Part shown: in pieces, positions 30,036 to 36,075 of the stretch
How positions within the stretch are numbered: the stretch's first letter is position 1
Layout of the letters: every line of letters starts with the position of its first letter
Assembly (NCBI GenBank): GCA_021841985.1
Contig: JAKCCP010000079.1
Coordinates: 1-36,075 of the forward strand
DNA from: Pseudomonadota bacterium
GTDB taxonomy: Bacteria; Pseudomonadota; Alphaproteobacteria; Acetobacterales; Acetobacteraceae
Length of the DNA stretch: 36,075 nt
Direction: 5' to 3'
Translations under genes and position numbers: made by a program
Notes under the pieces: model-generated
Told to the model about the DNA's origin: nothing
The model's input: only the letters and a program-made list of their open reading frames with translations
The model's database searches: none

Positions 30036-31715
30036 ATGCAGTGGGTTGCCGCTCTCTCGATTGGTCGCAAGATCGTCCTCGGCTTCGCGATCATCCTGCT
30101 GCCGCTGGCGCTTGGCGCCGGCTTCGATTTCTGGCAGCTCGCCACGCTCGACCGCGACCAGGCGCTCACCGGCCGCTCCTTCGCGCTGCTCGGCGCCGCC
30201 GAGCAGGTCGGGCTCGCCCTGGCCGACGCCGAGAATGAGCTGCGCGGCTTCCTGCTCACCGGGGACGCGAAATTCGTGCAACTCCATCACGCGCGCATGG
30301 AGGCGTTGCGCCAGGGGCTCGCCGTGCTCCGCGCGGAAGCGCGTGACGATTCCGAACAGCAGCGCCGCATCGCCGCCATGGAAAAAGCCGCGGCGGCCTG
30401 GCAGAGTTATGCCGAGGGCGAGATCGCCGCGGTCAATGGCGGCAACATGGATGCCGCGCGGGATCGCGAGGTGGCGGGGGCCGGCCAGGCGCAGGCGGAG
30501 GCGATGCGCGCCGAACTCAAGCCCTTCGTCGAGACCGCGCAGAGCCGCTTCAGCGCGCGCCGGGCCGAGGAGGGCCAGGTTCTCGCCCGCCTCCGCTACC
30601 TCAATCTCGCCGGCGGCCTGGCGCTGCTGGCGCTGAGCGTCGCCGTCGTTGCCGCGATCATGCGGGGGATGGTGGCGCCGTTTCTCCGCCTGACCGCCGC
30701 CACCAACCAGCTCGCCGCCGGCGATCTCGGTATCGCGCTGCCGGCGCTCGCGCGGGGCGACGAAATCGGCGCGCTCGCCCGCGCGATCGAGGGGTTCAAA
30801 CAGGCGGTCGCCGATGCCCGCCGGCTGGAAGGCGAGCAGCAGGCCGCCAGCGCGGCCAGCCTCAAGCGCGCCGAGACGGTGGGGCGGATGATCGCCGCCT
30901 TCGATACCGCGCTCCGCACCGAGTTCGATCAGTTGACCCGCGCCGCTGCCGATCTCAACCAGGTCGCGCAGGGCATGCAGAGCACCGCCGCGCGCACCAG
31001 CCACCAGGCGCAATCCGTCGCGGCGAGCGCCAACCAATCGGCGGTCAATGTCCAGACCGTCGCCGCCGCCGCCGAGGAGATGGCCGCCACCATCCACGAG
31101 GTCGCACGCAATATCGGCGCCTCGGCGGAGATCGCGCAGCGCGCGCGGAACGAGGCCGAGCGCACCGACCGGGCGGTGCAGGGCCTCTCCGACGCGGTGC
31201 AGAAAATCGGCAGCGTCGTCGCGCTGATCTCCGATATCGCGGGACAGACCAATCTGCTTGCGCTGAACGCGACGATCGAGGCGGCGCGCGCTGGCGATGC
31301 CGGAAAAGGCTTCGCGGTGGTGGCGAGCGAGGTGAAGTCGCTGGCGACGCAAACCGCGCGCGCGACCGAGGACATCGCGCAGCAGATCGCCACCGTCCGC
31401 GAGGTCACCGAAAGCGTGGTCGGCGCCATCCGCACCATCGGCGAGACCATCGCCGAGATGAGCGGGATCGCCGGCAGCGTCGCCAGCGCCGCCGAGGAGC
31501 AGACCGCGGCGACGCAGGAGATCACCCGCAACATCGCCGAGGCGGCGCGCAGCACCACCGAGGTTTCCGATCATATCAGCGGCGTCAGCGAGGGCGCGCG
31601 GGAAACCGGGGACGCCGCCAGCCAGGTGCTGCACGCGGCGCACACGCTGGGTGGCCAGTCCGAGACCCTGCATGCCAATATCGCGGGCTTTCTGAGCCAG
31701 GTGCGCGCCGCCTGA
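30036..31715 (+). CDS. Methyl-accepting chemotaxis protein with a CHASE3-like sensor
   Basis: 559 residues. TM1 (about 10-33, [19 protein letters not shown]) is followed by a periplasmic four-helix sensor of CHASE3 type (about 34-185, with [14 protein letters not shown]). TM2 ([19 protein letters not shown]) leads into a HAMP domain and a long signalling coiled coil whose hairpin tip reads [23 protein letters not shown]. It signals to CheA/CheW; the stimulus is unknown. The ATG at 30036 has GGAG six bases upstream; a GTG at 29979 is a weaker alternative. It is close to the flagellin genes but not in an operon with che genes. Confidence 0.93.
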   Translation: MQWVAALSIGRKIVLGFAIILLPLALGAGFDFWQLATLDRDQALTGRSFALLGAAEQVGLALADAENELRGFLLTGDAKFVQLHHARMEALRQGLAVLRAEARDDSEQQRRIAAMEKAAAAWQSYAEGEIAAVNGGNMDAARDREVAGAGQAQAEAMRAELKPFVETAQSRFSARRAEEGQVLARLRYLNLAGGLALLALSVAVVAAIMRGMVAPFLRLTAATNQLAAGDLGIALPALARGDEIGALARAIEGFKQAVADARRLEGEQQAASAASLKRAETVGRMIAAFDTALRTEFDQLTRAAADLNQVAQGMQSTAARTSHQAQSVAASANQSAVNVQTVAAAAEEMAATIHEVARNIGASAEIAQRARNEAERTDRAVQGLSDAVQKIGSVVALISDIAGQTNLLALNATIEAARAGDAGKGFAVVASEVKSLATQTARATEDIAQQIATVREVTESVVGAIRTIGETIAEMSGIAGSVASAAEEQTAATQEITRNIAEAARSTTEVSDHISGVSEGARETGDAASQVLHAAHTLGGQSETLHANIAGFLSQVRAA

Positions 31716-31744
31716 CGGGGCGTTGAGACATAGATGCATAAGGT

Positions 31745-31852
31745 CAGGGGGCTTTGCCCCCTGGACCCCCAGCAAAGGCGGAGCCTTTGCAATCCTTCCC
31801 ATGATGCGGGTCTGGGGCCGCCGGCCCCAGCGGGTCGAGGGCAGAGCCCTCG
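31745..31852. repeat. Array of four hairpins with 3-nt loops
   Basis: Four perfect inverted repeats follow each other, each with exactly three bases between its arms. They are CAGGGGGC at 31745-31763, GCAAAGGC at 31772-31790, CTGGGGCC at 31812-31830 and CGAGGGC at 31836-31852 (left arms given). They fill the space between the chemoreceptor and DUF1217 gene ends. None is followed by a T run of terminator type. They look like a mosaic palindromic element (REP/BIME-like) rather than a simple terminator. Confidence 0.85.
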
Positions 31853-31858
31853 CCTTAT

Positions 31859-31874
31859 TTTGAAAAAGAATGCC
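31859..31874. repeat. Second copy of the TTGAAAAAGAATGCCC element
   Basis: The 16 bases TTGAAAAAGAATGCCC repeat the left arm found at 20208, and CCCAGAA follows at nearly the same distance in both places. Here there is no opposite arm. Both copies lie just beyond the ends of convergent genes, which suggests a dispersed family, this one being a half element or decayed copy. Confidence 0.6.
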
Positions 31875-31907
31875 CGCCCACCCAGAACCCCGCGGATTCC
31901 GGGTCTA

Positions 31908-32675
31908 TCAGGCGAACAGCGAAAGAATCCCGCCGCCCGAGGCGCCGCTGCCGATGAGATCGGAGACGGTTGCCGGCTGCGCCGGCGTTTGCGGGTTTTC
32001 CTGGTTGAGCACCAGGAATTTCTGCACGAATTGATTAACGTAGCTGGGGTTCTGGAATTTCGTCAGGTCGAGGGAGGTGCTCAGGATGTTGACCTGCTGG
32101 TTGTAGTTGAGCAGGCCGAACTGAACCGGCAGCCCGAGCGCCGTCTCGGCAACGTTGAGCAGGGTGGGATCGGCGAGGATCTCCGGGATGGTGGTCACCG
32201 CGCCGATGGTGCGGGTGAAATAGAGCGCCGCCTGCATCCCCGGGCTCTGCTGATCGGCGCTCGCCTCGAACTGATGGGTCTCGTATTGCTGGGTGATACG
32301 GGCGAGGGTTTGCGGATTGGCGAGCGGCGGCGGGTTCCAGTTCGCCATCACCTTGGCGAAGTTGAGATAGGTCGGGTTGGCGAGTTGTTGCACGAGCGAG
32401 TTGGGCGCCGCCGGATTCTGCGTCATCAATTGTTTCAGAAGGCCTTGCTCGTTGATCATGCCGCTCATGTTGAAGGCGCCGAGCACGACCTGCAACGCGC
32501 GATAATTCTGCAGCAGGGCGGTGGGCGTGGTAAGGTTGGGCGCCTGGCTCCGCAAATACTGCACCGCGAGTGCCGTGCTCGGGTTGCTTTTCGCCGCCGC
32601 ATCCGCGTATTGCGTTTCGTTCTTGCTGTAGAGTTCATACATCGGTATGGGCGGCAAGCCGGAGATGCCAGACAT
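31908..32675 (-). CDS. DUF1217 family protein, flagellum-associated
   Basis: 255 residues from the ATG at 32675 (AGAGGAA about nine bases upstream). An in-frame extension to 32729 has no ribosome binding site. Motifs such as YELYSKNETQYADAA, the spaced NPS/NPT segments and IPEILADPTLLNVAETALGLP fit the alphaproteobacterial DUF1217 family, whose genes lie in flagellar clusters; its function is not established. The protein is Gln/Asn-rich, without signal peptide or membrane helix, and ends in a flexible Gly/Ser tail. It diverges from the flagellin gene, so the two may share a regulatory region. Confidence 0.8.
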   Translation of the reverse strand: MSGISGLPPIPMYELYSKNETQYADAAAKSNPSTALAVQYLRSQAPNLTTPTALLQNYRALQVVLGAFNMSGMINEQGLLKQLMTQNPAAPNSLVQQLANPTYLNFAKVMANWNPPPLANPQTLARITQQYETHQFEASADQQSPGMQAALYFTRTIGAVTTIPEILADPTLLNVAETALGLPVQFGLLNYNQQVNILSTSLDLTKFQNPSYVNQFVQKFLVLNQENPQTPAQPATVSDLIGSGASGGGILSLFA

Positions 32676-32815
32676 CGAGGGTATTCCTCTATCGCTAAAG
32701 CGAGAGATCGCCAGACCAGAAATCGTCATGCGGCGCCAGCGGCCGAAAGATTTTTGGATGGCGCCTTATTTTATGAGAGTTTCGCCCATTTTTGTAAACA
32801 TTGCATTAAGCATTT

Positions 32816-32831
32816 TTCCGGATGATCGGAA
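32816..32831. promoter_or_regulatory. Inverted repeat just upstream of the flagellin start
   Basis: TTCCG-GATGAT-CGGAA lies in an AT-rich patch 28 bases before the flagellin ATG, in front of the ribosome binding site AAAGGGAG. It could be an operator or a small mRNA hairpin affecting flagellin translation, the step at which FlaF-type regulation acts in other Alphaproteobacteria. No clear sigma-28 or sigma-54 promoter is seen. Confidence 0.35.
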
Positions 32832-32858
32832 TGTTGCTCACAAAAGGGAGACACACCG

Positions 32859-33992
32859 ATGTCCTTTTCCATCAACACCAATCTTGGTGCCCTCGCCGCG
32901 CTGCAATCGCTCGATGCCACGCAGCAATCCCTCAACAACACCACGAACATCATCTCGACCGGCCAGTTGGTTTCGAGCGCCAGCAACAACCCGGCGATCT
33001 ACTCGATCTCGCAGACCATGCAGGCGAATATCGCCGGCCTGGCCGCGGTTCAGGACAATCTTTCCTTCGCGCAATCGGTCGTCGGCGTGGCCAGCTCGGG
33101 GGCTTCGCAGATTTCGAGCCAGTTGGCGACGCTGCAGAACACCATCACCCAGGGCCAGCAGAGCGGCCTCAACGCGACCACGATGCAGAATCAGATCAAC
33201 TCGATTCTGCAGAACATCAATCAGTTCGCCGACAGCGCGACCTTCAACGGCGTCAATCTGCTCAATGGAACCAGCTCGCCTTTGACCACCACCGCCAACA
33301 TCACCGGCTCGATGCTCACGCTTTCGAACCAGAGCGCAACAACAACGGGTCTTGGCTTGGCCGGGTTGCAGGTCAATTCAACCGCCGTCGCCGTTGACTT
33401 CAGCAGTTCACTGGCACCCTCGAACGGGTCCAGCCTCACCCTGTCGAACGGCACGAACAGCTATGTGTTCGAGTTCTCCAACGGCACGACGGCCCTGACC
33501 GCGACGCCCACGCCGACGACGCAGGTTTTCGCGGTGCAGATCAACTCGACGATGTCGAATACCCAGATGATCGGCGCGCTGATGCAGTCCCTGCAGCAGA
33601 ACGGTTTCGGCGCCGGCTATGACAGTTCCGGCAATCTCGATATCACCGGCAACAATGTCGTGGCGGCCTCCAGCTCATCGGCGATCACCGGGGCCACCCT
33701 GAGTTCGGTGGGTGGTGCCACGGCGGCGATTTCCGTGGTGACCAACGCCATTTCGACGATGAACACGAAATCGGCGACGCTCGGCGCTTTCGAGGATCAG
33801 TTGACGGGTCTGCAGAATTTCAGCTCGTCGCTGAGCACCTCGCTGACCACCGGCCTCGGCGCCCTGACCGACGCCAACATGGCCGCCGAGAGCGCGCAGC
33901 TGAACTCGTTGCAGACCAAGCAGCAGCTCGCCATCCGCACGCTCTCCATCGCCAACGCCCAGCCGCAGGTTCTCCTGAACCTGTTCCAGTAA
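32859..33992 (+). CDS. Flagellin
   Basis: 377 residues. The conserved N-terminal D0/D1 region is MSFSINTNLGALAALQSLDATQ to about 140 (GQLVSSASNNPAIYSISQTM). The variable middle is Ser/Thr/Asn-rich (about 145-290). The C-terminal D1/D0 region ends QLAIRTLSIANAQPQVLLNLFQ, with the aromatic terminal LFQ of export-competent flagellins. It has no cysteine. It is the filament subunit, exported unfolded through the flagellar type III system. The ATG has AAAGGGAG at a good distance. A hairpin follows before flaF. Confidence 0.95.
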   Translation: MSFSINTNLGALAALQSLDATQQSLNNTTNIISTGQLVSSASNNPAIYSISQTMQANIAGLAAVQDNLSFAQSVVGVASSGASQISSQLATLQNTITQGQQSGLNATTMQNQINSILQNINQFADSATFNGVNLLNGTSSPLTTTANITGSMLTLSNQSATTTGLGLAGLQVNSTAVAVDFSSSLAPSNGSSLTLSNGTNSYVFEFSNGTTALTATPTPTTQVFAVQINSTMSNTQMIGALMQSLQQNGFGAGYDSSGNLDITGNNVVAASSSSAITGATLSSVGGATAAISVVTNAISTMNTKSATLGAFEDQLTGLQNFSSSLSTSLTTGLGALTDANMAAESAQLNSLQTKQQLAIRTLSIANAQPQVLLNLFQ

Positions 33993-34006
33993 CGCCCCCT
34001 GGTTAG

Positions 34007-34032
34007 CGGCCGGGCCTGGCGCCCGGCCGTTT
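34007..34032 (+). terminator. Hairpin after the flagellin gene
   Basis: A 9-bp stem, CGGCCGGGC against GCCCGGCCG, with a 5-base loop is followed by TTT. It lies 14 bases after the flagellin stop and before flaF, so it probably stops most transcripts and lets a minority read into flaF, giving much flagellin and little regulator. Confidence 0.7.
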
Positions 34033-34069
34033 GCCGCAAGCCTTCCAGAAAGGAAGAGTGGAGACAGCC

Positions 34070-34483
34070 ATGCCCCACACCTACGCGCAATATGAAGCCG
34101 CCCGGCGCCAGGCGGCCCTCCCACAAGACAACGAAATTCTGATCTTCACCCAGATCAACGCCGAACTCGCCAAGGCGAGTGACCGGCCGAGCCGCATCCA
34201 GGCGCTGTTCCGCAATCAGCGCCTGTGGTCATCGCTGGTGAAGGATGTGGCCCTCGACAGCAACCGGCTCGACGCCGAGGTCAAGCAGCAGATCACCGAG
34301 CTTGGCGTCTGGGCGATGCAGTACAGCATCCAGGCGATGCGCGGGGATCTGCCGCTCGAGCCACTGCTCCGCGTCAATCGCGACATGATCGAGGGCTTGC
34401 GCGCGCAGCCGGTGATGGCCGCGGCGCCGCAAGCCGAGCCGCAGGCGAGACCGCGCGCCGAGGCCGCCTCGCAGTTCGCCTGA
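34070..34483 (+). CDS. flaF: Flagellar biosynthesis regulator FlaF
   Basis: 137 residues starting MPHTYAQYEAARRQAA with GTGGAG upstream. The conserved FlaF block runs from about 20 to 100 (LIFTQINAELAKA, LWSSLVKDVALDSNRL, LGVWAMQYSIQAMRG). The last 25 residues are a variable Ala/Arg tail. In Caulobacter, FlaF promotes flagellin translation or secretion against the repressor FlbT. Here it follows flagellin directly, but no flbT is next to it: the next gene is gpsA on the other strand. An earlier in-frame start is unlikely. Confidence 0.9.
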   Translation: MPHTYAQYEAARRQAALPQDNEILIFTQINAELAKASDRPSRIQALFRNQRLWSSLVKDVALDSNRLDAEVKQQITELGVWAMQYSIQAMRGDLPLEPLLRVNRDMIEGLRAQPVMAAAPQAEPQARPRAEAASQFA

Positions 34484-34488
34484 ACCGG

Positions 34489-34527
34489 GCGCCGCCGGCG
34501 CGGGTCACTCATCGCGCCGCCGGCGCG
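34489..34527. repeat. Twin GC palindromes between flaF and gpsA ends
   Basis: The 14-base unit GCGCCGCCGGCGCG occurs at 34489-34502 and again at 34514-34527. Each unit can itself fold (GCGCC-GCC-GGCGC), again with a 3-base loop. The second copy lies inside the coding end of gpsA. The pair may end transcription from both convergent genes. Confidence 0.6.
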
Positions 34528-35470
34528 CGAGCAGCGCCGCCATGGCCTCGGCGATGCTGGCCCGGCCGGCGAGCACATGCGCGACGACGGTCGAGATCGG
34601 CAGCTCGCATCCCGCCTCGGCGGCGCGCGCGACGAGGGCGGGGGCGGTCGCCACGCCTTCGGTGACGCTCTGGCGCGCCGCCAGGATGTCGGCCAGGCGT
34701 TCCCCGGCGCCGAGCGCCCGGCCGAGGCTGTAGTTGCGGCTGGCTTCCCCGGTGCAGGTCAGCGTGAGATCGCCGAGCCCGGACAGCCCGAAGGTGGTTT
34801 CCCGCTTGCCGCCCAGGGCGGCGGCCAGCCGGCCGAGTTCGGCGAGGCCGCGGGTGATCAGCGCGGCCCGCGCGTTTTCGCCGAGCCCCGCACCGATCAC
34901 CGCGCCGGCGGCGATGGCGATGACGTTTTTCGCCGCCCCTCCCACCTGCGTGCCAATCACATCGTCATTGCCATAGAGGCGGAAGGCGGGGGTTGCCAGC
35001 CGCGCGGCGACCAGGGCGCGCAACCCGGCATTGGCGGTCGCGATCACCGCGGCGGCGGGCAGGCCAAGGGCGATCTCGCGCGCGAAATTCGGCCCCGAGA
35101 GCACGGCCGTCGGCCGCGCCGGATCGGCCTCGGCCAGGATTTCCGAGGGCAGGCGGCGCGTGCTGGCCTCCATCCCCTTGGCGGTGATCACCGCCGGGCC
35201 AGGCGGCAGGCGCGGCGCGACCGCCGCGAGATGCTGCACCGGCACGGCGAGCAGCAGCAGATCGGCGGCGATCGTGCCGAGATCGGCGGTGATCCGGAGC
35301 GCGGGGTCGAGCGCGATCCCCGGAAGCCGCGGGTTTTCCCGGCGCGCCGCGATGGCGTCGGCGCGCCCGGCATCGCGCGCCCAGAGCGTCACGCGGCTGC
35401 CGGCGCGCGCCGCCTGGATGGCCAGCGCCGTGCCCCAGGCGCCGGCGCCGATCACCGCGACCTCACTCAT
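34505..35470 (-). CDS. gpsA: Glycerol-3-phosphate dehydrogenase [NAD(P)+]
   Basis: 321 residues from the ATG at 35470. It reduces dihydroxyacetone phosphate to sn-glycerol 3-phosphate for phospholipid synthesis, in the cytosol. VAVIGAGAWGTALA (about 4-17) is the NAD(P)-binding loop. AVITAKGME, VLSGPNFAREIALG and the catalytic-region GGAAKNVIAIAAG follow in order, and FGLSGLGDLTLTC closes the substrate site. The start codon overlaps the end of rlmJ by eight bases, so translation is probably coupled. A TTG two codons earlier is a poorer choice. Confidence 0.97.
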   Translation of the reverse strand: MSEVAVIGAGAWGTALAIQAARAGSRVTLWARDAGRADAIAARRENPRLPGIALDPALRITADLGTIAADLLLLAVPVQHLAAVAPRLPPGPAVITAKGMEASTRRLPSEILAEADPARPTAVLSGPNFAREIALGLPAAAVIATANAGLRALVAARLATPAFRLYGNDDVIGTQVGGAAKNVIAIAAGAVIGAGLGENARAALITRGLAELGRLAAALGGKRETTFGLSGLGDLTLTCTGEASRNYSLGRALGAGERLADILAARQSVTEGVATAPALVARAAEAGCELPISTVVAHVLAGRASIAEAMAALLARRRRDE

Positions 35471-36075
35471 CGACAAGATCGATCACCGCGCAGCCGGCAT
35501 CGGGCGCGCCCGGCGCCAAGCGGTCCGCCAGCGCTGCCAGAATCGCCCCCGCCTCGGCCTTGAAGCCGAAAGGCGGGTTGACGACGATCATCCCACAGCC
35601 ATTGAGCCGCGCCGGGTCGAGCGGCGCGCGGAGGTGTAATTCGCACGCGGCGACATCGCGCAACCCCCGGCTTGCGCGGAGTCCGGCATGAAAGGCGCGG
35701 ATCGGCGCGCCATGCTTGATCGGATACCACCCCAGCAGCACGCCGTTGGAAAAACGGCGATAGGCGGTCTCGAGGCCGGCTTGCAGGCGGGCGAATTCGT
35801 CCCGCGCCTCGAAAGGCGGATCGATCAGCACGAGGCCGCGCCGCTCGGGCGGCGGCAGCAACGCCCCGAGCGCTTCGAAGCCGCAGCGGTGATGCACGCT
35901 CACCCCGCTGGCGCCGGCGAAGAGACGGCGCAGCGCGGCGGCCTCCTCGGGATGCAGCTCGCAGCAGGCGAGCCGGTCGCCCGGGCGCAGCATCGCCTGG
36001 ATCAGGCGCGGCGAGCCGGGATAGAGCCCGAGCCGCGCCACCAGGTCGAGATAGGGAGCAAGAGCGGGCGGCGAG
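35463..36075 (-). CDS. rlmJ: 23S rRNA (adenine(2030)-N6)-methyltransferase RlmJ, 5' part outside the window
   Basis: About 204 C-terminal residues are visible; the frame stays open to the window edge, so the N terminus is missing. It reads APYLDLVARLGLYPGSPRLIQ, then ACCELHPEEAAALRRLF, the methyltransferase catalytic motif LIDPPFEARDEF, GVLLGWYPIKHG, and VVNPPFGF near the end. These are characteristic of RlmJ (formerly DUF519/YhiR), which methylates A2030 of 23S rRNA. The GTG at 36041 is internal, not the start. It overlaps gpsA. Confidence 0.9.
   Translation of the reverse strand, partial: SPPALAPYLDLVARLGLYPGSPRLIQAMLRPGDRLACCELHPEEAAALRRLFAGASGVSVHHRCGFEALGALLPPPERRGLVLIDPPFEARDEFARLQAGLETAYRRFSNGVLLGWYPIKHGAPIRAFHAGLRASRGLRDVAACELHLRAPLDPARLNGCGMIVVNPPFGFKAEAGAILAALADRLAPGAPDAGCAVIDLVDE

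Noticed and set aside
32676..32858. Sigma-54 or sigma-28 promoter for flagellin
   Set aside because: No GG-N10-GC pair and no well-spaced TAAA/GCCGATAA boxes could be aligned; only an AT-rich patch and an inverted repeat are certain.

Overview
The window is GC-rich bacterial chromosome, densely coded on both strands. It most likely comes from an alphaproteobacterium of the order Rhodospirillales, probably family Acetobacteraceae. This is an inference from several features: a FlaF/DUF1217/flagellin cluster, an alphaproteobacterial-type aa3 oxidase subunit IV peptide, an acyl-CoA-type XRE regulator divergent from isocitrate lyase, a PheT with an extra segment in its B5 region, and AT-rich palindromic intergenic repeats. 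I see no phage, transposase, CRISPR array, rRNA or tRNA. Most of the window is ordinary housekeeping and metabolic chromosome.

Layout. (1) 1-1971: the tail of an unidentified gene, then a two-gene minus-strand unit (a 225-residue membrane protein and a DUF900-like serine hydrolase) bracketed by two direct copies of a 78-bp nested palindrome. (2) 2108-8211: pheS-pheT-lepA followed by the aquaporin gene aqpZ. (3) 8287-11226: an XRE/ScfR-type regulator divergent from isocitrate lyase aceA, a classic acetate/glyoxylate-cycle arrangement. (4) 11356-17407: a complete branched-chain amino acid type (HAAT) ABC transporter, livG-livF-livH-livM, followed by two tandem near-duplicate periplasmic binding proteins. 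(5) 17489-20203: a quinone oxidoreductase, an EamA permease and a YbfF-like esterase on the plus strand. (6) 20294-22822, minus strand: an AsnC-type ligand-binding domain protein, a possible 22-codon leader ORF, a flavin amine oxidase, the oxidase subunit IV peptide and an AlkA-type glycosylase. (7) 22932-25801: a ThDP enzyme of the acetolactate synthase superfamily and a secreted MetX-like alpha/beta hydrolase. (8) 25849-29813, minus strand: the chaperone set grpE-dnaK-dnaJ. (9) 30036-34483: a chemoreceptor, DUF1217 protein, flagellin and FlaF, a motility block. (10) 34505-36075, minus strand: gpsA, and rlmJ running off the edge.

The parts most worth a second look are non-coding or very small. 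They are the direct-repeat-flanked hydrolase/membrane-protein unit, a run of four hairpins each with a 3-nt loop between the chemoreceptor and DUF1217 genes, a second palindrome family (TTGAAAAAGAATGCCC) at two convergent gene ends, the small ORF translationally coupled to the amine oxidase, and the tandem binding-protein pair sharing one permease. I did not find strong evidence for a wholly new multi-gene system. The repeat-flanked two-gene unit at 276-1798 is the best candidate for something undescribed.
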